Shown in pieces: positions 8,737 to 17,308 of a stretch of DNA of 64,000 nucleotides. The notes under the pieces are model-generated. The model saw only the letters and a list, made by a program, of their open reading frames with translations. It was not told where the DNA came from and ran no database searches. How positions within the stretch are numbered: the stretch's first letter is position 1; each line of letters starts with the position of its first letter. Location: assembly GCA_964581465.1 (NCBI GenBank), contig CAZOOP010000011.1, forward strand, positions 1 through 64,000, given 5' to 3'. This DNA comes from WJMB01 sp964581465 (GTDB taxonomy: Bacteria; RBG-13-66-14). Position numbers and translations under genes: made by a program.

Positions 8737-8763
8737 AAAAGGGTCGGCTCGGGCCGACCCTTT
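8735..8763 (-). terminator. Rho-independent terminator of the secreted helical protein gene
   Basis: AAAGGGTCGG and CCGACCCTTT form a 10-bp stem with a 6-nt loop (8738-8763), followed on the minus strand by a run of T. It lies just past the stop of the 8784-9365 gene. Confidence 0.9.
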
Positions 8764-8783
8764 GGATAGCCTTTGCATCCGAC

Positions 8784-9365
8784 TTAGAACCAGTCGTCGA
8801 AAACGTCCTCGACGGCGTCGGCCACGGTCGAGACGCCGCTCCAGTCGGCGATGGTCTCGTTGAGCGTCTCCACGGCGTCGGTCAGGTTGTCGTGGAGCGT
8901 CCGGAGCTGTTCGGTGGCGGCCTCGGCCAGGGCGGCGTTGACGTCGGCGAGCATCTGGTTGGCGGTGTTGATTTGATTGTTGAGGGTGCTCATCATCTCG
9001 ATGTTCTGGTCGACGATCCACTGGGCGGTGTCCATCTGGGCCCTGAGCATGCGCAGGCTGGAATCGGTGATCTGCTCATGGAAGTCGACAACGAGCTGGG
9101 CGCTGTTGGCGACCGGGGCGAGGATGATGCTGGTGGGGTCCTTGAAGTCCACGGTGGGGATGGGCATGGGGATGCCGGACTCGGCGGCGGCGGCGCGGAT
9201 CTTGTCTTGCAGGCCCACCAGCTTGTCGCCGTACTGCTCGACCTGCTGCAGGAGCTTGGGCATCTCGCGGACGAAGGCCTCCTCGTCGCCCCAGCACTCC
9301 GGGGTGGGGTTGGCCAGGACGGCGACGGCGAAAAGCACCGACAAAACCGTAATCGTTTTACACAT
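8784..9365 (-). CDS. Secreted, mostly helical protein of unknown function
   Basis: This 193-residue protein starts with a signal peptide (MCKTITVLSVLFAVAVLANP), probably cleaved near residue 18-19. The mature part is predicted to be almost all helix, with heptad-like segments at about residues 30-65 and 100-175 (for example TLNNQINTANQMLADVNAAL), and an acidic aromatic C-terminus (EDVFDDWF). I recognise no family. It should be exported to the periplasm or beyond. The start has a GGAGGATAACC ribosome binding site. It is flanked by a good promoter at 9428-9456 and a strong terminator, so it forms its own transcription unit. Confidence 0.8.
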   Translation of the reverse strand: MCKTITVLSVLFAVAVLANPTPECWGDEEAFVREMPKLLQQVEQYGDKLVGLQDKIRAAAAESGIPMPIPTVDFKDPTSIILAPVANSAQLVVDFHEQITDSSLRMLRAQMDTAQWIVDQNIEMMSTLNNQINTANQMLADVNAALAEAATEQLRTLHDNLTDAVETLNETIADWSGVSTVADAVEDVFDDWF

Positions 9366-9427
9366 GGTTATCCTCCAGATGGAGTTGGTGTCTTGCTCAG
9401 GAACTCTAAGACCAAGCGAATTGATAA

Positions 9428-9456
9428 ATTATAGCTGCCTTAGTGCCATTTAACAA
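9428..9456 (-). promoter_or_regulatory. Sigma70-type promoter of the secreted helical protein gene
   Basis: On the minus strand TTGTTA, a 17-nt spacer and a perfect TATAAT lie 63 nt upstream of the start codon. Confidence 0.65.
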
Positions 9457-9846
9457 TTCCAAGATGACACTGGAGCTCCATCGTCAGCCTGCTGGTATTC
9501 GATTGCAGTTGTCTATCTTTGAGAACATCAGATAAAACTAGGCCAACAACCTAACCTGAGAGAGTCGCTTCAGATTAAGCATCCCTGAGATATGCGCCGT
9601 GTAGGGCGCTAACTCGTACTATCTCATTTAGGGATTATCACTCGAATCCGGATCGGTACAATACGCTAATAGCTTGCCATATAATGCTTTATAGCACAAT
9701 TCGCTGTCATTTACCGGTAGTCGATTTGTGGCAACAGAGTGTAACCTGAGCTTTGCGCAGCGAGCGGCCGGGTGGCTATCGGTCCCGCCGGGCATCCTTG
9801 AAGCATTGTCTGCAGAAGCACAGGCCAAAAGCAGCAATTGCAATTA

Positions 9847-10086
9847 GGCATCATGGAACGTCTTCGAACCAAATCAGGGCAGATATAGAGGGATTCACAG
9901 AGCAGGCATTCGCCGTCGGGGTGCGTCTGACTTTGATCCCGATACGATAATGCGAAGTCTTAATACTTGATAATGATGCAGTTATGAGCCGAGCAGCAAT
10001 CGGATGGTCGTTGATTGCAAGCGACTATGCATGGTAGCTTTCCCACCGAGCACGCCCTTGTAGCCGCCACTTTTTGGCTGCTCAAA
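9847..10086 (+). repeat. Family 1 MITE-like element, right end missing
   Basis: It starts GGCATCATGGAACGTC and stays about 90% identical by eye to the element at 5956 for roughly 240 bp, up to TTTTTGGCTGCTC, after which similarity stops abruptly. The missing right terminus suggests deletion. Confidence 0.78.
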
Positions 10087-10290
10087 AGAAATTCCATCTC
10101 GCAGCTCTTAATCACTACAGATGTTGGTTCAGTTTGTTGTGAGGCTCTGCATTTAGTAGAGTGCTTTAAGCTTATCCTCCGGCGGTTGCTCGTAACAGAC
10201 TGCCCGAATGGACCGCCGGCCTTCCAACCTTGGCGACCTTCTTGGTGATTCGAAGCCTGATGCCGTGAAACCACCCCCGGACAATGGCAA

Positions 10291-10323
10291 CCCAAAGGCC
10301 CCCGCCGGGCGGGGACCTTTGGG
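10291..10323 (-). terminator. Terminator-like hairpin after the small HTH gene
   Basis: CCCAAAGG and CCTTTGGG flank an inner CCCCG/CGGGG pairing. The T-run on the minus strand is weak, but the position 22 nt past the stop fits a terminator. Confidence 0.65.
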
Positions 10324-10344
10324 TGCTTCCGCATCGGCCTGGAA

Positions 10345-10674
10345 CTAGCCGGCGATGTACTTGGAGTACCAGCCCTGGAAGTCCTCTTCGCAGATGACGT
10401 AGCGCGGGCCCTTGCGGCGGTGCTTGAGCCCCTCCTGACCGTCGGTTTCGTCGGCCAGGTGGAGATGCTTCATCACGGTCTGGTAGGACAGTCCCAGGTT
10501 CTCGGCGATGCCCCGGGGGGTCAGGTAGTACTTGTCATCGGGAGCCGCCAGTTGCTGCTTCTTGTCCTCGGGAATGTTGTACTTCTGGAGGAAGGATTGT
10601 TCGCGCTTGGAGCGGTTCTGGCGGGACTGCTTGGCCTTCTTGCGGGCCTTTTCCATGCGGTCTTCGACGTTCAT
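10345..10674 (-). CDS. Small helix-turn-helix protein
   Basis: This 109-residue protein has a very basic N-terminal helix (MEKARKKAKQSRQNRSKREQ) and a C-terminal MerR/excisionase-like winged HTH: YLTPRGIAENLGLSYQTVMK is the helix-turn-helix, and the following RRKGPRYVICEEDFQGWYSK looks like the wing and closing helix. Such domains bind DNA as small regulators or excisionases. No integrase or other phage gene is next to it, so a housekeeping or regulatory role is as likely as an excisionase role. The ribosome binding site AGGAAAGGAA precedes ATG 10674. Its targets are unknown. Confidence 0.78.
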   Translation of the reverse strand: MNVEDRMEKARKKAKQSRQNRSKREQSFLQKYNIPEDKKQQLAAPDDKYYLTPRGIAENLGLSYQTVMKHLHLADETDGQEGLKHRRKGPRYVICEEDFQGWYSKYIAG

Positions 10675-11124
10675 CTCGGTTCCTTTCCTGTGGTTAAGCC
10701 AACGTGATCTCAGCTGTTGGTAGCCTGGTGTGTCTGCTTGGGTATTATCGTTGACTGGGTTTTGTTTGGGGGAGCTTGCAGCCTAAAAGATACTTGGATA
10801 ATCGAGGTAATTGCAACGGAGATTATCACTTGTTGTTGAACCGGTACTTCTCGCTGATAGATTGTCATTCAATGCTTTACAGCTTACCCTGCCGCATTTA
10901 TCATACCGCCGATTTGCGGCGTTCAAACTCGCCCTGTACGTTGCGTTGCGTGAAGCCGGAGGCTGCGGGTCCCGACAAAAGGTTTTGGTACTGATTGTGA
11001 GTTATATGCTAACAGCAGGCTATCGCTTTGTTTAGGATCTGTAACAGATGGTCGGCCTCACAAATTGACAGCTTTCGTCGAGCCTTAATCGAGTCCCCCT
11101 ACTCGATCCGGTTCTTTTGGGTTT

Positions 11125-11480
11125 GGGATCATCACCAGAAACTGAACCAAGTATTCGCAATTTGTGAAAGACGCATTGAGACGAGGTCCTGGTAACCACC
11201 CGCAGCGTTTGGTCAACCAGCGAAGTCGGATAGCGCTCGAAGCTGCTAAAGCAGGCAATAGAGCGTCGTCAGCAGTTCGTTTACTCACAGCCTGGTTGTA
11301 ACCTGAATGGAACCAACCGCCTCGGGCTTCCGGTGCTACTCAACGCAGATCAAGGTGCATCGCCACCATGCATTGGTACGACAATGCAGCGGGATGACAA
11401 CGGCGGCGATTATTAGCTATAAAGCAACCAATGACAATCTATCAGTTGGATGAGTCCGTTCAGGTGCGAGTGATAATCCC
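11125..11480 (+). repeat. Family 3 MITE-like element (356 bp)
   Basis: The left end is GGGATCATCACCAGAAACTG then AACC; the right end, read inward, is GGGATTATCACTCGCACCTG then AACG, a clear imperfect inverted repeat of about 24 bp. The flanking octamers are TTGGGTTT (11117-11124) and TAGGGTTT (11481-11488), 7 of 8 identical. The interior (GGTCAACCAGCGAAG, GAGCGTCGTCAGCAG, CACAGCCTGGT) recurs in the copy at 33353-33688. Confidence 0.83.
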
Positions 11481-12265
11481 TAGGGTTTTTATATGATGGT
11501 CCAGTTTCTTGTGATGGTTCCTTGCTGCTTTATCTTCCAACTAAGTGCTTTTCTATTCGCCTTCTATCAGCTCGGCGTCCTAGGCGCTTTTAATATGTTG
11601 CTCGCTTCCGTTGACGGACATTCGCCCGGGGGGTCAAGACGATCAGTTATGCAAGGTATCATCGACTGGGTGATTAGCGCGTTGATCTATCAGCAATTAG
11701 GGTCTTTTCAGAGGAGTATTAGTTGAAAAGGACGGACAGACTGGGTGATGCACAGAACAGATCATCGCCGCGCATGATTGGCATCAGTGGGCATTCTTAG
11801 AGCGCCTATAATAGCAACCCATTCCTACAAGGTAAATCCTCTATACGTTTAATGCCTAACGAATCTAGTTTAGATTTATAACATAATTTAATTGTAGTGT
11901 CTAGCTAGGCACAAAAAAAGTTGAAAAACCAGTTTCATTTACCATATACGCCAGTGTGCGGTACAGTGTGTTACGCTTTGAGATATGTTTGCACTTTGCA
12001 CGGTTCAGGTCATCTTTCTCCATTTAGGCTGATCTGATACTGAGACGCTTCAAGGTGTAACCTATACTCCCTTTTACCTTGCGGTTCACCAGCGATCGAC
12101 CCATTGTTCAATTTCGGACATAATAACGAAGGTTTATCAAAGCGAACTGGATACAAACAGGATCAAAAAAATACCGTAGAGAACACCATTTACAGGTAAG
12201 GCTGATAAAACACTCTCCGTGAAAGGCAGGGAAACGAAGGGAGAATTACCTACGGGGAATCAAAA

Positions 12266-12293
12266 AGAGGGCAGGTCCGCGGACCTGCCCTCT
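12266..12293 (-). terminator. Orphan terminator-like perfect palindrome
   Basis: A perfect 14-bp inverted repeat (AGAGGGCAGGTCCG with its complement), flanked on the minus strand by T5, is a textbook intrinsic terminator. No gene lies upstream of it on the minus strand within 3 kb; the nearest gene, at 13060, runs the other way. Confidence 0.7.
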
Positions 12294-12510
12294 TCAAATC
12301 TGCCGGTCGAGCTCCAGTGTCGCAAAGAAAAACCCAGGGGAACTTGCAACCGTAAAAAAATGACCAACCGGATTATCACTTGAAGAGATGATTATATCGC
12401 TAGATGTCGGTCCCGTTGAGTGTTCTTTAAGCCGTAAACGAAGTACAGGATAACAGCAGGCTGTAGCCGGATATGAGCCGTTCTAGGCTAAGCTCTCCAT
12501 GTTACGCTTT

Positions 12511-12832
12511 GGCATCATGGAGCGTGTTCGGACCAAATCAGGCTGATTGAGAACGACCTGCCGGGCCGGTATTGACTCTTTGAAAAACGCCTTCTAGCAG
12601 CAAGCAATCATTCGATATGCCCTTATTGTATGATATTATGACACTTAGGCTTCTGTAGCAATTTGCTTTCAGTGTAGATACAGGTCCGCTTGTATCTAGG
12701 TTCGCCAAGGAACAGGTCCCGTGTTCGTTGGCACTTTTTGACTTCCCGTTTTGTGGCAGGCATCATAATAGTATCTCCTCTTATTTCAACAGTATACAAT
12801 CACGATCAGGTCCAGATAGGGTATACGATGCC
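12511..12832 (+). repeat. Family 1 MITE-like element (322 bp)
   Basis: It starts GGCATCATGGAGCGTG then TTCGGACC and ends TATACGATGCC. The flanking octamers are TACGCTTT (12503-12510) and TACGTTTT (12833-12840), 7 of 8 identical. It is colinear with the copy at 3343-3663, sharing TGATATTATGACACTT, GATACAGGTCCGCT and TATCTAGGTTCGCCAAGGA. Confidence 0.85.
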
Positions 12833-13059
12833 TACGTTTTTTTAAGTTCACCATGCTTGACGTTCCCACCTAATTGCCACAACCGCCCTGTCCGCGAGGA
12901 ATGCATCGGCGGACGGTCGGGATGCCGTGCTCCCCCTGGCGTCCGGTGCTGTGTTGCGTTATAATACATGATGACTATTGATTCTTAAATAGATCATCCG
13001 GAATCTCATCTTTTTAAACAAATCACCGGAAACGCATAGCTAAAGGAGCCCGCCCGCCG

Positions 13060-14700
13060 ATGAAAGCCTTGCGTTACGCCATACTACTCGACGGTCCGAG
13101 CCTCGAGGCCTGGCAGCTCGTCTGCCTGGAAGAGCTGCGGTCAATCGAGGGGGTCGAACCGGTGCTGGTCGTTTACCATGATCAACAGCGGCCCTCGTTG
13201 CTCCAGCGTTTCTGGTCCTACCTGCGCACGGGGAACCTGTTCTTCCTGCTCTACCTCAAGCTCTTCGTCCGTATTCCGGCCCGGAACACCGTGGACCTCC
13301 CGCCATGGTTGAGCGATGTTCCTGGGCTGAGCTGCCGGGTCCGCTACAAAGGCCGCTTCTCCCAGTACTTCAACGACGATGATCTCCAGACGATCCGGGG
13401 ATATCGCCCCGACTTCATCCTGCGCTTCGGCTTCAACATCATCCGCGGGGGGATTCTCCACAGCGCTCCCCACGGCGTCTGATCCTTCCACCACGGCGAC
13501 GAGCGTAGCTACCGGGGTTCACCGCCGGGTTTCTGGGAGATCGCGGAGGGATATCCGCTCAGCGGAGCCATTCTCCAACGCCTGACCAATCGACTGGACG
13601 GAGGGGTGGTCCTGCGCCGCCAGACCTACCTCACCCACCGGTTGTACTATCGCAAGAACCTCGACCGGATACTGCGGGGCAGCGCAGTCATGCCCGCCCA
13701 GGTCTGCCTGGATATCCTGTCCGGCCAGGAGTGCGTCACCCAGGGGCCGTCCTCCACCAGCACGGCGCCCCTGCGCTACAATCCGAATCTCTTCCAGTTG
13801 TTGGGGTATCTGTTTCGTCACCTCCGGCGCTTGTGGCGGCGGGTGCTCGACGAGTTGTTCCTCTTCGAAGAATGGAATATCGGCCTCGTTGAGCGTGAGA
13901 TCGAGTCCTTCGTCGACCGACCTGACGCCGCAGCCGTAAACTGGCTGCCACCCGCCCCACGTCGGCACTTCCAAGCCGACCCTTTCGGAATCGAGCATCC
14001 CGACCTGGGCGCCTTGGTGCTCTACGAACGCTACGATCGTCGCCTGGGTCGCGGCGGGATCGTCATGAGCACTCTCGACGGCTTCGACCGCTCTGCGCCG
14101 TCTCGTCTCGACGGCTCGAGTCGCCATCACTCCTTCCCCTTCACCATACGCCACCAGGGAGTATGCTACTGTCTACCCGAAGACCTGGACGGCCCTGGAG
14201 CCACCCTTTACCGGTTGGACGTGCGACGCTGGCGTCGGGTGAAAACCCTGGTGCCTGGTCTGCGCGCCGCAGATCCGGTCCTGGTGTATCATGAGAGTCA
14301 TTGGTGGCTCTTCTGCGTCACTCCGGACTATCCCGAGGCCCTCCTGGTTTACCACGCTGAGGAACTGGACGGTGCCTGGCGGCCCGTTGACAACAACCCG
14401 GTCAAGGTCGATGCTCGCAGCGCACGTTCCGGAGGAGCCCCCTTCACCTTCGACGGCCGTCTCTACCGACCGGCCCAGGACGGCTCCGGCACCTATGGCG
14501 CCCGTCTGCGTCTGATGCGTGTCGAACGGCTGAGCACAGCGGAGTTCCGCGAGAGCGAAGCGGCCCTGATCGACCCCGACCCGTTATCGAGCTATCCCCA
14601 CGGACTGCACACCCTGGCGCCCCTCGGATGTCAAACCCTGGTCGACGGTAAGCGGATGCGTTATACTCCCTGGAAGCTGGCCTATCGACTGGCGCGGTAG
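13060..14700 (+). pseudogene. Formyltransferase-like plus propeller protein, interrupted by an in-frame TGA
   Basis: One reading frame runs from ATG 13060 (AAGGAG ribosome binding site upstream) to 14700, broken only by TGA at 13480-13482. The first part (140 residues) resembles a methionyl-tRNA-formyltransferase-like fold and ends ILHSAPHGV; the sequence after the TGA continues SFHHGDERSYRGSPPGFWEI, the expected continuation. As I remember the family, the residue at the TGA is Trp (GVWSFHHGD). The C-terminal half (HHSFPFTIR, CYCLPEDL, WWLFCVTPDYPEALLVYHAE, RPAQDGSGTYG) resembles the N-terminal domain of glucosamine inositolphosphorylceramide transferase-like proteins, suggesting sugar modification. 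The break is most simply a TGG-to-TGA nonsense mutation or base-call error. Other genes here use TGA as a stop, and I see no SECIS-like hairpin after it. ahcY follows directly. Confidence 0.75.
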
Positions 14701-14742
14701 TTGAACCGCCCCAGCCCACCGAAAAAAGCAAAGGAGTGGCCC

Positions 14743-16002
14743 GTGAACTGCGATATCGCCGACAAGAACCTCGCCCCCCAGGGCAAACTGCGCATCGAAT
14801 GGGCCGAGCGCCAGATGCCCACCCTGCGGCTGGTGCGCGAGCGCTTCGCCAAGGAAAAGCCCCTGGACGGCCTGACCGTGGCCTGCTGTCTCCACGTCAC
14901 CACGGAGACGGCCAACCTGGCCCGCGCCCTGGCGGCGGGCGGAGCCGAGGTGCACCTCTGCGCCTCGAATCCGCTCTCGACCCAGGACGATACCGCGGCC
15001 AGCCTGGTCGAGGATTACGGCATCAACGTCTACGCCATCCATGGCGAGGATAACGAAACCTACTACGCCCACGTGCGGGCCTGCCTGGACGCCGGTCCCG
15101 ACGTGACCATGGACGACGGCGCGGACCTGGTCTCCACGCTGCACAAAGAGTACCAGTGCCTGCTCGACAAGCTCCACGGCTCGACGGAGGAAACGACCAC
15201 CGGGGTCATCCGGCTCAAGGCCATGGCCGCCGACGGTGCCCTCGGCCTGCCCGTCATCGCCGTCAACGACGCCATGACCAAGCACTTCTTCGATAACCGC
15301 TACGGCACCGGTCAATCGACCATCGACGGTATCCTGCGGGCCACCAACACGCTGATCGCCGGCAGCACCTTCGTCGTCGCCGGCTACGGCTGGTGCGGTC
15401 ACGGCGTGGCCGCCCGGGCCGACGGTCAGGGAGCCAACGTCATCGTCACCGAGATCGATCCCGTCCGCGGCCTCGAGGCCGCCATGGACGGCTTCCGCGT
15501 GATGCCGATGGCCGAGGCCGCGCCCCGGGGCGACATCTTCGTCACCGTTACCGGCAACCGCGACGTGATCACCCTGGAGCACTTCAAGGCGATGAAGGAC
15601 GGCGCCATTGTGGCCAACGCCGGGCATTTCGACGTCGAGCTGCAGATCGACGCCCTGCGCGACCATGCCGCCGAGCGCCGCGAGATGCGCCCCAGCCTGG
15701 TCGAGTATCGCCTACCCGAAGGCCGCAGCGTCTTCGTCCTGGGCGAGGGCCGCCTGGTCAATCTCGCCGCCGCCGAGGGCCACCCCGCCAAGGTGATGGA
15801 CCTCTCCTTCTGCGGCCAGGCTCTCTCCGCCGAGTACCTGGTCCAGCACGGCGCGGAACTGGAGAATGAGGTCTACACCCTGCCTGAAGAGCTGGATCGC
15901 GGCATCGCCGCCCTCAAGCTGGAGAGCATGGGACTGAGGGTCGACGTGCTCACCGAGGCCCAGCGTAGGTATCTGGCCTCCTGGGAGGAAGGCACGCGCT
16001 AG
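14743..16002 (+). CDS. ahcY: S-adenosyl-L-homocysteine hydrolase
   Basis: This 419-residue protein hydrolyses S-adenosylhomocysteine to adenosine and homocysteine, relieving product inhibition of methyltransferases. It has CCLHVTTETANLARALAAGG, the substrate-site TMDDGADLVSTLH, VNDAMTKHFFDNRYGTGQST, and the NAD-binding GYGWCGHGVA. The length and absence of the ~40-residue insert found in the longer bacterial/eukaryotic enzymes place it with the shorter archaeal/Thermotoga-like form. The start is GTG 14743, 6 nt after AAAGGAG. The longer frame from 14701 lacks a ribosome binding site and runs into the upstream gene's end. A terminator follows at 16053-16099. metK elsewhere in this window supplies the other half of the SAM cycle. 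Confidence 0.95.
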   Translation: MNCDIADKNLAPQGKLRIEWAERQMPTLRLVRERFAKEKPLDGLTVACCLHVTTETANLARALAAGGAEVHLCASNPLSTQDDTAASLVEDYGINVYAIHGEDNETYYAHVRACLDAGPDVTMDDGADLVSTLHKEYQCLLDKLHGSTEETTTGVIRLKAMAADGALGLPVIAVNDAMTKHFFDNRYGTGQSTIDGILRATNTLIAGSTFVVAGYGWCGHGVAARADGQGANVIVTEIDPVRGLEAAMDGFRVMPMAEAAPRGDIFVTVTGNRDVITLEHFKAMKDGAIVANAGHFDVELQIDALRDHAAERREMRPSLVEYRLPEGRSVFVLGEGRLVNLAAAEGHPAKVMDLSFCGQALSAEYLVQHGAELENEVYTLPEELDRGIAALKLESMGLRVDVLTEAQRRYLASWEEGTR

Positions 16003-16052
16003 GGGCGTAACGTAAGCGCTCCAAACAATCCGAGTGGTCCGCTGGATCACGA

Positions 16053-16099
16053 AAAGAACCAAGTAGGGTGGATGTTTATCCCACCCTGCTTGGTTCTTT
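16053..16099 (+). terminator. Terminator of ahcY
   Basis: AAAGAACCAAGTAGGGTGG pairs with CCACCCTGCTTGGTTCTTT (one G-T wobble) around a 9-nt loop. The long stem 50 nt past the ahcY stop is convincing, although the trailing T-run is short. Confidence 0.8.
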
Positions 16100-16333
16100 A
16101 GTTGGTCATACGTCGATGAGGGATGGGTTCACTTTGTGGCAATGGACCGCTGCATTCCTGAATAACACTTGAGTATGCATAACGATTAAGCCGCTTGTGC
16201 AGGCACTGCCCGTTTGTGTGGCTCAGGGCTGTTTGATCAGCTCCTAACCTTCAGCCGCCCCAACGGTGTGTAGCATTGTTCAACATAGCCACGTATCAGC
16301 CGTCTTCTCTGGTGAGGGCGATGCTTCGAAGAG

Positions 16334-16393
16334 GAGATTATCACAAGCGCCCGAACAGACATATATTGCTAATCGCTTGTCAGTATAAGCTTA
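16334..16393 (-). repeat. Family 4 end fragment, site of a Family 2 insertion
   Basis: GAGATTATCACAAGCGCC, then CGAACAGACATATATTGC and TAATCGCTTGT, match the reverse complement of the right end of the Family 4 copy at 19989-20315. The match stops where the Family 2 element begins at 16394. Confidence 0.65.
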
Positions 16394-16754
16394 GGGATCA
16401 CTTAACTGTCACGGACCATGGTGTTACTGGATAGCGTTCTGAGACATTCAGTCAGCAGGCAATCAGGCGCGCACATCGAGTGAGCTGCTTGTGGCAGGTA
16501 CGTGGATTTTCACATTCCCAGGATGCCCGTAGAGACGTCACGCAGCTCCATTACCAACTGCCTGGCGCAACGAGCATCGATGATGGCGTATCGACCCTAA
16601 GCGTTCTATTATCATGTACATATAACTAGCGGGCGCCGTGGGGTTGAGTTGGCGGGCCAAGCATCATTCGGCAAAGCCTAGTATCAGCAGCATTCTTCGA
16701 GGTGGGGTGGTGTATCGAGTTGGAGTTGGCTGGTCCGAGGTCGTGTGTGATGCC
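16394..16754 (-). repeat. Family 2 MITE-like element (361 bp), perfect 8-bp target duplication
   Basis: On the plus strand it starts GGGATCACTTAACTGTCACG then GACC and ends GGTCGTGTGTGATGCC; it is an inverted copy of the element at 2866-3219. The octamer TAAGCTTA flanks both sides exactly (16386-16393 and 16755-16762). This is the cleanest evidence that Family 2 moves by transposition. Confidence 0.9.
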
Positions 16755-17228
16755 TAAGCTTAATAGCTGAGTAGCCGTCACGGTCCGTGGGCGGCCTGGT
16801 GGCATTAAACCAGACTTGCTCTAGGCGGGCGCCGCTTGGCGGACTAACAAGAGGACACTGATATCCGGGAAGTCGCGACTCCCATTGTTGTATCCCGGCC
16901 GAACCAGCCATAGGTCGGCTAACCGTTTTCAAATAGCAGCCTTGGCAGGTATGACGACTCTATGGCTCGTCGAACAAAGGCCTCATATGAGAAGGTGGCA
17001 GTCAGCACCACTGTTCCAAATGCCACTCGATAGAGTTTTCGCCGTTGGTTCAGCCTCAGGTGGTGACCCCTGATAGTTTGCTGATATCTGGGATAGCTAA
17101 AGAACAGACCCATGCCGGCCGCCACTCTTTGACTAACGGTCTTGTGGCGGATTACTGCTGGTCATCATCTCTCTTAACAACAGGATACAATCGTGATCAT
17201 GTCCGGTCAGGTAGGCGATCCCAATAAG

Positions 17229-17251
17229 AAAGCGGTCCCGGAGACCGCTTT
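17229..17251 (-). terminator. Terminator of the PorV-like/propeller operon
   Basis: AAAGCGGTC and GACCGCTTT form a 9-bp stem with a 5-nt loop, followed on the minus strand by TTCTTATT. It lies about 58 nt past the stop at 17309. Confidence 0.8.
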
Positions 17252-17308
17252 GAGTATCAGTAAGCTGAGAATGAGGTCAGCCCCGTGTTCATCAATCTCC
17301 GACTTCTA

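Larger units (their letters stand above)
9366..10344. other. Intergenic region with repeat fragments
   Basis: It holds the promoter at 9428-9456, a repeat fragment starting near 9633 (GGGATTATCACTCGAATCC, similar to the start of a fragment at about 27585), a truncated Family 1 copy at 9847-10086 and the terminator at 10291-10323. No gene is supported. Confidence 0.5.
10675..13059. other. Long gene-free repeat region (2.4 kb)
   Basis: It contains a fragment near 10816 starting GAGATTATCACTTG, the Family 3 element at 11125-11480, an orphan terminator hairpin at 12266-12293 and the Family 1 element at 12511-12832. The open frame at 11493-11726 lacks a ribosome binding site and codon bias. Positions about 11750-12240 are AT-rich and show nothing I recognise. 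A possible -10 (TATAAT at 12960-12965) could serve the gene starting at 13060. Confidence 0.5.
16003..17308. other. Intergenic region with terminators and repeats
   Basis: Besides the two terminators (16053-16099 and 17229-17251), it contains a fragment of a Family 4 end (16334-16393) split by a Family 2 element (16394-16754), and a Family 1 right-end fragment ending at 17222 (GGATACAATCGTGATCATG then GCGATCCC). Nothing coding is supported. Confidence 0.5.

Noticed and set aside
11493..11726. 77-codon open frame with hydrophobic stretch
   Set aside because: It has no ribosome binding site and no genome-like codon use, and it lies in a repeat-rich AT-rich spacer.
13480..13482. Selenocysteine at the TGA of the formyltransferase-like gene
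   Set aside because: I see no SECIS-like hairpin at the right distance, and the family residue appears to be Trp, so nonsense or error is more likely.
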